This document shows, in pieces, positions 8,503 to 18,411 of a DNA stretch of 64,000 nt (positions within the stretch are counted from its first letter, which is position 1; each line of letters opens with the position of its first letter). The position numbers were made by a program, and so were the translations under genes. The notes below the pieces were generated by a model. It saw only the letters and a program-made list of their open reading frames with translations, searched no databases and was not told the origin of the DNA. Location of the stretch: the NCBI GenBank assembly GCA_012103375.1, contig WLWX01000001.1, forward strand, positions 920,501 to 984,500, read 5' to 3'. Source of the DNA: Paracoccaceae bacterium. Its GTDB lineage: Bacteria > Pseudomonadota > Alphaproteobacteria > Rhodobacterales > Rhodobacteraceae.

Positions 8503-11274
8503 ATGCTGACGCTCGGCACCCTCGGCTTCACCGCGCCCTGGCTGTTGCTGGGCCTGATCGTCCTGCCGATCCTTTGGCTTTTGCTGCGCGCCGTGCCGCC
8601 CGCACCAATCCGGCGGCGCTTCCCCGGTGTTGCCCTGCTGCTGGGCTTGCAGGATGAGGATAACGAGGCTGACAAGACGCCCTGGTGGTTGCTGTTGTTG
8701 CGGATGCTGGCGGTTGCCCCTGTGATCATCGGATTTGCCGGTCCGGTTCTGAACCCGCAGGATCGCGTGCCGGGCGACGGACCGCTGCTGATCCTTGCCG
8801 ATGGCAGTTGGGCGGATGCTCGCGACTGGCCGCGCCGCGTCGACCGGATCGAGGCGGCGCTGGCCGAGGCGGCGCGCGATGGCCGCACAGTGGCGATTGC
8901 GCTGCTCAGCGATCCGCCGACGGGCGCGCTGAATTTTCAGGGCGCGGATGTCTGGGGAACACGTCTGGCCGGGCTGCGCCCGCAGCCTTGGGCGCCGGAT
9001 GGCGAAACGCTGACCGATTGGGCGGACGGTTGGGGCGAAACACGGTTTGAAACCCTGTGGATATCCGACGGGCTGGATGCTGACTGGCGCGACGATCTGC
9101 TATCCTCGCTGGAAGATCGCGGCCCAGTGACCGTTTTCGAAAGCCCGCGCCCACTGCTGGGTCTGCGCCCGGCGCGGTTTGAAGATGGCCTCGTCGTGAC
9201 CGCGGCCACCCGCGCCGCCCCCGGCCCGGCCAGCGAGGTGACCGTGACCGCCCATGGCCGCGACCCCGGTGGCACGGAACGCGCATTGGCACAGGCGACA
9301 TTGGCCTTTGAAGAGGGCGCGACCGAGGCTGAGGTTGCCCTGTCGCTGCCCCCCGAACTGCGCAACCGGATCACCCGGTTTGAACTGTCCGGCGTCCGCT
9401 CGGCCGGGGCGATCAGCCTGACGGATGACGCCCTGCGCCGCCGCGAAGTCGCGCTGATCGCCGGGCGGCAGGATCGTGAGGGGTTGGAGCTGCTCTCGCC
9501 CACACACTACCTGGAACAGGCCTTGATCCCGACCGCCGATCTGATTGACGGCATGATGGAGGAAATCCTGCTCGCCAACCCGGATGTGATCGTGCTGGCC
9601 GATGTGGCCACGGTTGCGGATCCCGATCCACTGGTCGACTGGGTCGATCAGGGCGGCATGCTGCTGCGCTTTGCCGGGCCGCGCGTCGCCGCGTCCGATA
9701 TCAGCCGGGCCGAGGAGGATGCGCTGATGCCGGTGCGCCTGCGTTCGGGCGGGCGTACTGTCGGGGGGGCGATGTCCTGGGGTGAACCCAAGGCGTTACG
9801 AACGTTTGCCGAAGGCTCACCTTTCTTCGGGCTTCCCTTGCCCGGTGATGTCACCGTCTCGGCCCAGGTGATGGCGCAGCCAGACCCAACGCTGGCGGAC
9901 CGGGTGATCGCCTCGCTGGCGGACGGAACACCGCTTGTGACACGCAAACGGATCGGGCGGGGGCAGGTGGTGCTGTTCCATGTCACCGCCAATGCGGAAT
10001 GGTCGACGCTGCCACTGTCGGGGCTGTTCGTGGCGATGCTGGAACGCCTGGCCGTCTCGACCCGCCCCAACGTCCCGAGTGCCAATGATCTGGCCGGGAC
10101 GACCTGGGTTGCCGACAGCGTGCTTGACGGATTCGGAGAGGTGCTGGACGCCGGAAACCTAAGCGGGGTCGCGGGCGAAATTCTGGCCGAAGGGCAGCCG
10201 GGGCCGGATTTGCCACCGGGGCTATACGCCGGGGATGACCGCAGGATCGCCCTGAACGTGATCGGCGCCGAGACTGCGTTGGCCACAACCAGTTGGCCCG
10301 CGCGGATCGTCGTCGAAGGGCTTGAGGTGCTGCGCGAAACGCCGCTGAAAGGCGCGTTGCTGGCCGCGGCGCTGGCACTGCTGGCGCTGGACGTCATCGC
10401 CTCACTATGGTTGGCGGGTCGGCTGACGCGGCCCCGCGCCGGGCGCGCCGCCGCGATGCTTTTGGCGGGCGTTCTGGCCCTTGGCATGGCCGATGACGGG
10501 CAGGCGCAATCGGGCGCGGAAGACTTCGCGCTGAGTGCGACCGGCGACGTCGTCCTGGCCCATGTCCTGACCGGGGACACCCGGTTGGACGACACCGGCC
10601 GCGCCGGAATGCAGGGGTTGTCCGATGTTCTTTGGCGGCGCACGTCTATTGAACCGGCTGAACCGATTGGCGTGAACCTGGAAACTGACGAGATTGCGTT
10701 TTTTCCCTTCCTCTACTGGCCAATCAGCCCCGACCAGCCGACACCAAGTGCCGAGGCTTATGGCAAGCTGAACGCCTACCTCCGTTCGGGCGGGATGATC
10801 CTGTTTGATACGCGCGATGCGGATGTCGCCGGATTCGGTGCGGCGTCGGCCAATGGGCGCAAACTTCAGGCACTGGCGCGTCCGCTTGATATTCCACCGT
10901 TGGAGCCGATTCCAGCAGACCACGTTCTGACCCGCACCTTCTATCTGTTGCAGGATTTCCCTGGCCGTCACGCCAGCCGCGATGTCTGGGTCGAAGCCGC
11001 CCCGCCGGACGCTGAACAGGTTGAGGGGATGCCGTTTCGCAACCTCAACGACAATGTCACACCCGTTGTGATCGGCGGCAATGACTGGGCCGCCGCCTGG
11101 GCCGTCAGCGCCAATGGATCGGCGATGTTTCCGGTGGGTCGTGGTTTTGCCGGTGAACGCCAGCGCGAGGTTGCGTATCGTTTCGGGGTCAATCTGCTGA
11201 TGCATGTGCTGACCGGCAATTACAAAAGCGATCAGGTCCATGTGCCGGCCCTGCTGGATCGGTTGGGACAATGA
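8503..11274 (+). CDS. BatA-like N-terminal and DUF4159 domain membrane protein
   Basis: A 923-residue membrane protein. The N-terminus (LGFTAPWLLLGLIVLPILWL, then a second helix near residues 65-80) matches the BatA-type N-terminal domain of aerotolerance operons. A large middle region follows, then further hydrophobic helices near residues 610-665. The C-terminal DUF4159 domain (about residues 690-915) includes FFPFLYWPIS and GGMILFDTRDAD, a fold related to glutamine amidotransferases. Its stop overlaps the next start (ATGA), showing translational coupling. The client of this MoxR system is unknown. The start at 8503 has only a weak ribosome site. Confidence 0.85.
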   Translation: MLTLGTLGFTAPWLLLGLIVLPILWLLLRAVPPAPIRRRFPGVALLLGLQDEDNEADKTPWWLLLLRMLAVAPVIIGFAGPVLNPQDRVPGDGPLLILADGSWADARDWPRRVDRIEAALAEAARDGRTVAIALLSDPPTGALNFQGADVWGTRLAGLRPQPWAPDGETLTDWADGWGETRFETLWISDGLDADWRDDLLSSLEDRGPVTVFESPRPLLGLRPARFEDGLVVTAATRAAPGPASEVTVTAHGRDPGGTERALAQATLAFEEGATEAEVALSLPPELRNRITRFELSGVRSAGAISLTDDALRRREVALIAGRQDREGLELLSPTHYLEQALIPTADLIDGMMEEILLANPDVIVLADVATVADPDPLVDWVDQGGMLLRFAGPRVAASDISRAEEDALMPVRLRSGGRTVGGAMSWGEPKALRTFAEGSPFFGLPLPGDVTVSAQVMAQPDPTLADRVIASLADGTPLVTRKRIGRGQVVLFHVTANAEWSTLPLSGLFVAMLERLAVSTRPNVPSANDLAGTTWVADSVLDGFGEVLDAGNLSGVAGEILAEGQPGPDLPPGLYAGDDRRIALNVIGAETALATTSWPARIVVEGLEVLRETPLKGALLAAALALLALDVIASLWLAGRLTRPRAGRAAAMLLAGVLALGMADDGQAQSGAEDFALSATGDVVLAHVLTGDTRLDDTGRAGMQGLSDVLWRRTSIEPAEPIGVNLETDEIAFFPFLYWPISPDQPTPSAEAYGKLNAYLRSGGMILFDTRDADVAGFGAASANGRKLQALARPLDIPPLEPIPADHVLTRTFYLLQDFPGRHASRDVWVEAAPPDAEQVEGMPFRNLNDNVTPVVIGGNDWAAAWAVSANGSAMFPVGRGFAGERQREVAYRFGVNLLMHVLTGNYKSDQVHVPALLDRLGQ

Positions 11275-13325
11275 GCAATTCGGTGATCTTCGCGCCCTTG
11301 CTGGCCTGGCCGATGGTCTGGGCGGCAGCGCTGCTGGTTGGCGCGATGGTGCTGCTTGCGATCGGGCGCGGGTTGCCGGGATGGTGGCTGCGCGGGCTGG
11401 CCGGGCTGGTCCTGCTGGCCGCTTTGGCGAACCCGTCTTGGCAGCGCGAAGATCGCGAGGCGTTAAGCGATATCGTCATCCTTGTCGTCGATGAAACCGC
11501 CAGTCAGGCCATCGCGGACCGCCCGGATCAGGTCGCAGATGCCGTCGCGCGGATCGAGGCCGAGATTGCGCGCCTGGACAATACCGAGTTGCGGATCGTC
11601 CAACTGGGCGATGCCGAAGGAGATGGCGGCACACTGCTGATGAGCCGACTGGCCGAGGCGATGGCCGAAGAACCGCGCGCCCGGCTGGCCGGGGCGATCC
11701 TGCTCAGCGATGGGCAACTCCATGATATCGGGGCGGCGCCCACAATGCCCGCGCCACTGCATCTTTTACTGACGGGGCGCGCAACAGATTGGGACCGGCG
11801 CCTGCAGGTCTCGAACGCGCCCGCCTTCGCGATATTGGGCGAACCGGTGACGCTGACGCTTCGGATCGACGATCAGGGCGCGGTGCCGGATGGGTTGGGC
11901 ACAGAGGCCGAGTTGCTGATCTCGGTCGATGGTGGTGACCCGGAACGCTTTGTCGTGCCGGTGGGGCGCAATCTGGAACTGCCGGTGACGCTGCCCCACG
12001 GCGGTCTGAACGTGATCCAGTTTACGGTGCCCGAGGCCGAGGGCGAGTTGACCGACCGAAACAATTCCGCCGTCGTCCAGATCAACGGCGTGCGCGACCG
12101 TCTGCGGGTGCTGCTGGTCAGCGGCCAGCCGCATCCGGGTGAGCGGACCTGGCGCAATCTGCTGAAATCCGACAGCTCGGTCGATCTTGTGCATTTCACC
12201 ATTCTGCGCCCGCCGGAAAAACAGGACGGCGTGCCGGTGGACGAGCTGTCGCTGATCGCCTTTCCAACGCGAGAGCTGTTCCTCGACAAGATCGACGAAT
12301 TCGATCTGATCATTTTCGACCGCTACAAGCGGCGCGGGATCCTGCCGCAGCTCTACCTCGACAATGTGCGCAATTACGTTGAAGAAGGCGGTGCGGTTTT
12401 GATCGCGGCGGGGCCGGATTTTGCGGGGGCCGAATCGATTTGGCGATCGCCATTGGGGGATGTCTTTCCGGCAGAGCCGACAGGCCGGGTTCTGGAAGAA
12501 GGCTTTCTGCCGCGCCTGTCCGATCTTGGCCAGCGTCACCCGGTGACCGAAGGGCTGGACGGCGGTGGCGATGATCCGACCTGGGGACGCTGGTTCCGCC
12601 AGATCGATATCAACGCACGCGGCGGGCAGGTCGTGATGCGCGGCATCGACGACCGCCCGCTTCTGCTGCTGGACCGCGTGGGTGAGGGGCGCGTGGCGCT
12701 TATGGCCTCGGATCACGCATGGCTCTGGTCGCGCGGGTATGAGGGGGGCGGACCTCAGCTGGAGCTGTTGCGCCGCCTCGCGCATTGGATGATGAAAGAG
12801 CCGGAGCTTGAAGAGGAGACGCTGGCCGTTGCCGCCGAAGGCCAGACGATGACAATCACCCGCCGGACGCTTGGCGATGACGTTGGTCCAGTAGAAGTGA
12901 CCGGCCCGGACGGCGCGACCGCGTCGGTGACGCTGGAACAATCCGGCCCCGGCACCTGGACGGCGGTTTGGGAGGCACCGCAAATCGGACTGTTTCGGTT
13001 GCAGGAAGGCGATGTTGAGGCCGTGATCGCCCTTGGCCCCGCCGCCCCGCGAGAGTTCGAACAGACGATTGCGCGCGCGGATCGCCTTGAACCCGTTCTG
13101 GCCGCGGCCGGGGGCGGGGCATTGATTCTGGAAGCGGGCGCGCCTGATGTGCGCACGGTTCGCCCGGGCCGCCCGGCGGTCGGACGCGGCTGGATCGGCG
13201 TCACACCGCGCGGCGCATACCGGACGCTGGACGTGCGAGTGATCCCTTTGGTGTCTGCCTGGCTGTTCCTGGCACTGGCCGCACTGCTGATGATCGGCGC
13301 ATGGCTGCGTGAGGGCCGCAAATAG
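11271..13325 (+). CDS. membrane protein of the MoxR operon (glutamine amidotransferase-like fold)
   Basis: A 684-residue protein with two N-terminal membrane helices (about residues 10-55) and one C-terminal helix (about 655-677), leaving a large domain on one face of the membrane. The early segment DIVILVVDETASQAI resembles a VWA-like strand with a degenerate MIDAS. The middle part (VRNYVEEGGAVLIAAGPDFA; VALMASDHAWLWSRG) resembles the class I glutamine amidotransferase-like domain of large MoxR-operon membrane proteins. It overlaps the DUF4159 gene by four bases and is the last gene of the operon. Confidence 0.78.
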   Translation: MSNSVIFAPLLAWPMVWAAALLVGAMVLLAIGRGLPGWWLRGLAGLVLLAALANPSWQREDREALSDIVILVVDETASQAIADRPDQVADAVARIEAEIARLDNTELRIVQLGDAEGDGGTLLMSRLAEAMAEEPRARLAGAILLSDGQLHDIGAAPTMPAPLHLLLTGRATDWDRRLQVSNAPAFAILGEPVTLTLRIDDQGAVPDGLGTEAELLISVDGGDPERFVVPVGRNLELPVTLPHGGLNVIQFTVPEAEGELTDRNNSAVVQINGVRDRLRVLLVSGQPHPGERTWRNLLKSDSSVDLVHFTILRPPEKQDGVPVDELSLIAFPTRELFLDKIDEFDLIIFDRYKRRGILPQLYLDNVRNYVEEGGAVLIAAGPDFAGAESIWRSPLGDVFPAEPTGRVLEEGFLPRLSDLGQRHPVTEGLDGGGDDPTWGRWFRQIDINARGGQVVMRGIDDRPLLLLDRVGEGRVALMASDHAWLWSRGYEGGGPQLELLRRLAHWMMKEPELEEETLAVAAEGQTMTITRRTLGDDVGPVEVTGPDGATASVTLEQSGPGTWTAVWEAPQIGLFRLQEGDVEAVIALGPAAPREFEQTIARADRLEPVLAAAGGGALILEAGAPDVRTVRPGRPAVGRGWIGVTPRGAYRTLDVRVIPLVSAWLFLALAALLMIGAWLREGRK

Positions 13326-13485
13326 GGGGCGGGCGCATTGCGCAATGCTGCTTTGGGAATGCTGCGGCTTCTGGCGAAATAATCTTTAAGACGGGCATGC
13401 GATGGCCCGTCACGCCAAAGGCGTATACGCTTCTAAAGACCGGCGCTCGCCGTCAGACACCGTTGCAGATCAAGCGGAGGACGTT

Positions 13486-13842
13486 CTACCGCAACTCCAG
13501 CCGAAACTGCGTGCCGCCCCAGCCTTCGGTCAGGGTGCGCGCTTCGATCATCACATGATCCAGGTCCGCCGGAATCACGATGCCCGACTGGCTGCGCGTG
13601 AAGGGCTGTTCATTCACATGCGGATGCGCCAATACGCGCTGGCCAAGCTCGGCCCCGTCCGGGCCCAGAACGCGCCAGCCATCGGCGTAGTCTTCCCAGC
13701 CGGTATCGCCATGGGACAGCGTGACCGAGATCGACCAGCTATCCCCGGATTTCATCGCAGTTGCGCCTTCGATGACGGCAGGATCAGCAAGGGCGGTTGC
13801 AGACACGAAAATCGCGGCGGTGGCGGATATCAACTGTTTCAT
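13486..13842 (-). CDS. small secreted protein of unknown function
   Basis: About 118 residues. The start MKQLISATAAIFVSATALAD is a clear Sec signal peptide with cleavage after ALA. The mature part (SWSISVTLSHGDTGWEDYAD, WRVLGPDGAELGQRVLAHPH) is beta-rich and predicted periplasmic. I recognise it as a conserved alphaproteobacterial hypothetical but cannot assign a function. It is convergent with the MoxR operon and divergent from glcD, with about 100 bases of shared upstream region. A longer in-frame start exists at 13893, but the signal peptide supports 13842. Confidence 0.75.
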   Translation of the reverse strand: MKQLISATAAIFVSATALADPAVIEGATAMKSGDSWSISVTLSHGDTGWEDYADGWRVLGPDGAELGQRVLAHPHVNEQPFTRSQSGIVIPADLDHVMIEARTLTEGWGGTQFRLELR

Positions 13843-13945
13843 CCCCTCAGTCTGCCCGATCCGGGCGTCCGCGTCGCCCCCGCTTGTTGTCACAGTCCCG
13901 TGGGGCTAGGGTTTTGCGACCCGCTAGAAACAAGGTTTCACGCCG

Positions 13946-15382
13946 ATGGATATGCCTGCCCCGGATGCCGCGATCATCGCGCGAAAGGCCGACGTTGTGG
14001 CCCGCTTGCAGGCGGTTCTTCCCGAAGGGGCGGTGATTCACGATCCGATGCAGACCCGCGCTTATGAGTGCGACGGGCTGGTCGCCTATAAATGCCCGCC
14101 GCTGGCGGTGGTGCTGCCTGCGTCGACGGCGCAGGTGTCCGCCGCGTTGAAGATCTGTCACCAGATGGGCGTGCCGGTGGTGCCGCGCGGGTCGGGCACC
14201 TCGCTGGCCGGTGGGGCGCTGCCGACGGCTGACAGTGTGATTCTGGGCGTCGCCCGGCTGAATGCGGTGCTGGAAACCGACTATGACAACCGCGTGATCC
14301 GGGTGCAGTCGGGGCGCACCAACCTCAGCGTGTCGGGCGCGGTCGAGGATCAGGGTTTCTTCTATGCCCCCGATCCGTCCTCGCAACTGGTCTGCGCGAT
14401 TGCGGGCAACATCGCGATGAATTTGGGTGGCGCGCATTGCCTGAAATACGGCGTCACCACAAACAACCTGCTTGGTGTGACGATGGTTCTGATGGACGGC
14501 ACCGTGGTCGAGGTTGGCGGCGCGCATCTGGACGCGCCGGGGCTGGATCTGCTGGGCGTGATCTGCGGCAGCGAAGGACAGTTGGGCGTGGTGACCGAGG
14601 CGACGCTGCGCATCCTCGCAAAACCCGAAGGTGCCCGCCCTGTGCTGATCGGTTTTGACAGTGACGAGGTTGCCGGGGCTTGTGTCTCTGACATCATCAA
14701 GGCGGGCGTCCTGCCCGTCGCAATCGAGTTTATGGACCGCCCCTGCATCCGCGCGACCGACGAATTCTCGGGCGCAGGCTATCCCGATTGTGCGGCGATG
14801 CTGATCGTCGAGGTTGAGGGGTCTGAGGCCGAGATTGCCGAGCAACTAGGCGTCATCACCGGGATCGCCCGACAGCATGACCCGGTCGAATTGCGCGAAA
14901 GCCGCTCGCCCGAGGAAAGCGCACGCATCTGGCTGGGGCGCAAGGCGGCGTTCGGGGCGATGGGGCAGATCAATGATTACATGTGTCTGGACGGGACAAT
15001 CCCGGTCAGCGCGCTGCCACAGGTGTTGCGGCGGATCGGCGAGATGTCGGAAGAATACGGCCTCGACGTCGCCAATGTTTTCCATGCGGGCGATGGGAAC
15101 ATGCATCCGCTGATCCTGTTTGACGCCAACAAGGACGGCGATTTGCAGATCTGTGAAGCGCTGGGCGCTGAGATCCTGAAACTTTGCGTTGAGGTGGGCG
15201 GCTGCCTGACCGGAGAGCACGGCGTCGGGATCGAAAAGCGGGAACTGATGCGGGTGCAGTACTCCGACGACGATCTTGAGGCGCAGATGGCCGTGAAAGA
15301 CGTGTTCGATCCCGCGTGGTTGTTGAACCCGGCCAAGGTGTTTCCGTTGACGATCAGCCGTGGGCACCGCGAGGCGACCTGA
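13946..15382 (+). CDS. glcD: glycolate oxidase subunit GlcD
   Basis: A 478-residue FAD-linked subunit of glycolate oxidase (glycolate to glyoxylate). The PCMH-type FAD-binding domain carries VVPRGSGTSLAGGALP and APDPSSQ. The C-terminal oxidase domain has VFHAGDGNMHP and the terminal GEHGVGIEKR signature. The length is normal for GlcD. glcE and glcF follow on the same strand, but a small secreted-protein gene and an IS630 insertion now separate glcD from glcE by 1.9 kb. Confidence 0.95.
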   Translation: MDMPAPDAAIIARKADVVARLQAVLPEGAVIHDPMQTRAYECDGLVAYKCPPLAVVLPASTAQVSAALKICHQMGVPVVPRGSGTSLAGGALPTADSVILGVARLNAVLETDYDNRVIRVQSGRTNLSVSGAVEDQGFFYAPDPSSQLVCAIAGNIAMNLGGAHCLKYGVTTNNLLGVTMVLMDGTVVEVGGAHLDAPGLDLLGVICGSEGQLGVVTEATLRILAKPEGARPVLIGFDSDEVAGACVSDIIKAGVLPVAIEFMDRPCIRATDEFSGAGYPDCAAMLIVEVEGSEAEIAEQLGVITGIARQHDPVELRESRSPEESARIWLGRKAAFGAMGQINDYMCLDGTIPVSALPQVLRRIGEMSEEYGLDVANVFHAGDGNMHPLILFDANKDGDLQICEALGAEILKLCVEVGGCLTGEHGVGIEKRELMRVQYSDDDLEAQMAVKDVFDPAWLLNPAKVFPLTISRGHREAT

Positions 15383-15505
15383 CGAACACCACTCCGCCGC
15401 GTTTCGCGCCCGACCTTGTTTGAACCCATTCGCTCCCTCCGCCGACAAACAGGCAGATCGCACCGAATGGTCGGTCGGTCGACGAAACCAAAGGGGGACA
15501 GAATA

Positions 15506-15949
15506 ATGGCTGCACTTTCCATCAAATCTCTCACCGGCGCAGCTTTCGCTGCGACAATGATTTTCTCGGCGTTCGGCACCACCACCGCCGAAGCGGCCAA
15601 CACGGGCCCATCGATCGGCAAAACCAGCAATAACGAAGGCCGCGCCGTCGTCCAGTCGCCGAAACCCGTAAGGCCCATTGTCGTACCCTTCGCTTTGAAA
15701 TGCGAGGTCCGGGGTTCCCCTCAATACGATAACCGTAGCAATCATATTTCAATATCAACCACTGGCCGTCATTTAATGCCCAGAGGGACAACGTATAAAT
15801 GGCGCGTTCCGGAAATTGGTAAATCTGGCCAGTACACCACGAAACAGATCCTGCCGCCTGGATGGGCAATCGAGCACAGAGTGATACCAATTACCGAGCT
15901 CGGAATTCCTGAATCTGTAAAATGCCACGCGAGAATCATTACGAAATAA
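15506..15949 (+). CDS. small secreted hypothetical protein
   Basis: 147 residues. An N-terminal signal peptide (SLTGAAFAATMIFSAFG, cleavage near AEA-AN) is followed by a polar mature domain containing two cysteines (LKCEVRG and VKCHARI) that could form a disulfide. The ATG at 15506 follows GGGGGACA. Its base composition is lower in GC than glcD or glcE, and it lies between them, so it may be an insertion into the glc operon. I do not recognise the family. Confidence 0.65.
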   Translation: MAALSIKSLTGAAFAATMIFSAFGTTTAEAANTGPSIGKTSNNEGRAVVQSPKPVRPIVVPFALKCEVRGSPQYDNRSNHISISTTGRHLMPRGTTYKWRVPEIGKSGQYTTKQILPPGWAIEHRVIPITELGIPESVKCHARIITK

Positions 15950-16153
15950 GCGTTCAAAATGCGATCGGCGAGCAATGAACAAGTCAGACGAACCGACATC
16001 GCAAACTGCGCGTATCCAGTCGTATTGAGCAAAACGCTGGGGCAACGCAGGTAAAACCATGTTGCGCGCATGCGACGGCAACCCAAAAAAGCCTGCGTCA
16101 GGCGGAAGTCATTGCAACAGCCATAGTGCGCATTGGGCCTGGGCGCCGACCTA

Positions 16154-17206
16154 AAGCGTTTCGACATTAACCTGAGACATATCCGGCGGCCTTAAAGTAG
16201 TTCCAGCATTCTACTGGGTCGTAGAGATCGCAGATTGCTCCGATTGCTTCGAAGACCTGGGTAAAGGACCTGGCCCCGATCCGTCGCAAATGGGCTTTCA
16301 GTTTAGAGAAGGCCTGCTCGATGGGATTCAGGTCGGGCGAGTACGGTGGCAGGTAAAGGAACCAGCAGCCGTGATTGCGTAAAGCCTGCGTCGCCTCCTT
16401 ATTCCGGTGGGTTGCCAGGTTGTCGAGAATGACGACAGTGCCGGGGTTGATCTCGGGGACCAGCACTTCGCGGATGTAGGCCGCGAAGGCGGGGCCATCT
16501 ATCGCTCCCTTGATGACCCAAGGTGCGATCAGCGCGCCTTGGGTCAGGCCCGCGATCAAGGTTTGGGTTCCCCAGCTTCCGAAGAGCGCATCCATCGTCA
16601 GGCGCTTACCGCGCTTGGCTCTGCCGCGTAGGCGCGTGAGGTTTGTCTTCACTGCGGTTTCGTCAATAAAGACAACGCGCTCAGGAAAGGTCGCAATGGC
16701 TGGCGAGCGGTATCTGAACCAGTCGGCCCGTTGCTGCCTTACCTTGGCGCGGCGGCGCTCGGTTGCGACCAGCGACTTTTTTTGTACGTGAAGCCGAGCC
16801 GGGACAGAAGGTTGGCGATGGAGGAGTGATGCACCCGCACACCCTCTGCATCGGCCAGCGCATTACGCAACTCAAAGAGCGTGATGTCAGGGTCTTGTGC
16901 GATCAACTCCTCAAAGAATTCCCGATGCGGAGCCAGCTTTCCCTTGCCGCGCGGCGGTCCCTGCCGGGCAGGTTCCGCATGACCCTTCATCCTCACCTGA
17001 CGCGCCCACCGCGCGCCTGTGGCAGGCGACAGCTTCAACCGCAACGCCGCCGCGCGCCCGCTCAACCCTTCTTCAATGTATCTCTGAAACCGTATCCGAA
17101 GCGCAGATGGCAAAGGTGCTGACATGATCCATCCTCCCAAACAGGATGAATCACAGATCAGGTCTCAAGGGAATCCCTCGCGATTCAGGTTCAAGCCGAA
17201 ACGCTT
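16154..17206 (-). mobile_element. IS630-family insertion sequence, copy A (1053 bp)
   Basis: The terminal inverted repeats begin AAGCGTTTCG at the left and end CGAAACGCTT at the right. The element is flanked by the TA target duplication of IS630/Tc1-mariner elements (16152-16153 and 17207-17208). Two more copies of the same length lie at 51795-52847 and 58300-59352. This copy separates the secreted-protein gene from glcE. Confidence 0.95.
16167..17125 (-). CDS. IS630-family transposase, made by -1 frameshift, copy A
   Basis: The first frame (17125 down to 16739) encodes a helix-turn-helix domain (RYIEEGLSGRAAALRLKLSP). The second frame, ending at 16167, encodes the DDE domain: FIDETAV (first D), VVILDNLATHR (second D) and PYSPDLNPIEQAFSKLK (E). 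They are joined at a run of seven A on the coding strand (T run 16777-16783), a classic -1 slippery site of A AAA AAA type. Slippage changes TYKKSRW into TYKKKSLVATERRRAK, which runs without stop into the DDE frame. A strong GGGAGGATGG lies before the ATG. Confidence 0.9.
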
Positions 17207-17295
17207 TATTGTGCGGCTGTGCCCGTTGACGTAGGAATTCCGGCAGGGTGTCGCTTGGACGCCCCTGGATAATTCCCAAGACAAAGTTGCGCTGT

Positions 17296-18411
17296 ATGAG
17301 ACCTGAAACAGAAGCCGAGCTGTCTCAGGCTGTGCGTGATGCGCCCGGTCCGCTGACGATTGTCGGCGGCGGGACCCGTGCGCCTTCCGGGAACGGGGCG
17401 CATTTGTCGAGCTGCGGGCTGAGCGGCATTCGCCTTTATGAACCCGGCGCGCTGACGCTGGTGGCGGGTGCCGGAACGCCGCTGGCCGAGGTACAGGCGG
17501 CGCTGGCCGAGCATGGTCAGCAGCTTGCTTTTGAACCACCCGACATGCGGCGATTGCAGCCCGGGGTGGCCGAGGGTGGCAGCGGTGACGCAACAATCGG
17601 CGGCGTGGTGGCCACCAACGCTTCGGGCCCGCGCCGGATTCAGACCGGCGCGTGTCGCGATCATCTGCTGGGGGTGCGGTTTGTTGATGGGGCCGGGACA
17701 GTGATCAAGAACGGTGGCCGGGTGATGAAGAATGTCACCGGCTATGATCTGGTCAAGCTGATGTGCGGCAGCCATGGCACGCTGGGTGTGCTGAGCGAGG
17801 TTGCGTTGAAGGTTCTGTCGGGTGCTGCTGCCACCGCCGTTGTGCGGATCGCCGGGCAGGGCGTTGGCGGGGCCGTTACCACGATGTCCCAGGCGCTGGG
17901 GTCCCCGTGGGCCGTCACTGGGGCGGCGCATCTGCCGGGGGCGATGCCCGAAACGCTGATCCGGGTTGAAGGGTCGGCTGCCTCAGTTACAGAACGTGCC
18001 AACAAGCTGGCCGCCTTTCTGGGGCAGGGGGCGCAGATCGATACCGACCCGGACCCGGCGATCTGGGCCGATGTTCGCGATGCCGCATTGTTTGTGGATG
18101 GGTCCGAGGATGTCTGGCGGATCAGCGTCAAACCAAGCGACGCACCCGAGGTTGTGCGCCGGGTTCCGGCCAGCAAGACACTGCTCGACTGGGGTGGCGG
18201 GCTGATCTGGGTGGGTGTTGCGCCGGGTTCGGATGTGCGCACCATGCTTGGCGGTATCTGTGGACATGCGACGCTGCTGCGCGCCGATGCGGCAACGCGC
18301 GCGCGGCTTGGTATGTTCCAGCCAGAGCCCGCCCCCCTGGCCGCGATTTCCGCCGGGCTTCGCGCGAAATTCGACCCGCGCGGCATCCTGAATCCGGGGG
18401 TGATGGGATGA
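17296..18411 (+). CDS. glcE: glycolate oxidase subunit GlcE
   Basis: A 371-residue FAD-binding subunit of glycolate oxidase. The FAD-domain motifs TIVGGGTRAPSG, TIGGVVATNASGPRR and VMKNVTGYDLVKL are typical of GlcE, which pairs with GlcD as a second flavin-domain subunit. I start at ATG 17296 (MRPETEAEL), matching the family N-terminus. It overlaps glcF by four bases (ATGA). The IS630 copy ends 89 bases upstream, so the operon promoter ahead of glcD may no longer drive glcE unless transcription reads through. Confidence 0.93.
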   Translation: MRPETEAELSQAVRDAPGPLTIVGGGTRAPSGNGAHLSSCGLSGIRLYEPGALTLVAGAGTPLAEVQAALAEHGQQLAFEPPDMRRLQPGVAEGGSGDATIGGVVATNASGPRRIQTGACRDHLLGVRFVDGAGTVIKNGGRVMKNVTGYDLVKLMCGSHGTLGVLSEVALKVLSGAAATAVVRIAGQGVGGAVTTMSQALGSPWAVTGAAHLPGAMPETLIRVEGSAASVTERANKLAAFLGQGAQIDTDPDPAIWADVRDAALFVDGSEDVWRISVKPSDAPEVVRRVPASKTLLDWGGGLIWVGVAPGSDVRTMLGGICGHATLLRADAATRARLGMFQPEPAPLAAISAGLRAKFDPRGILNPGVMG

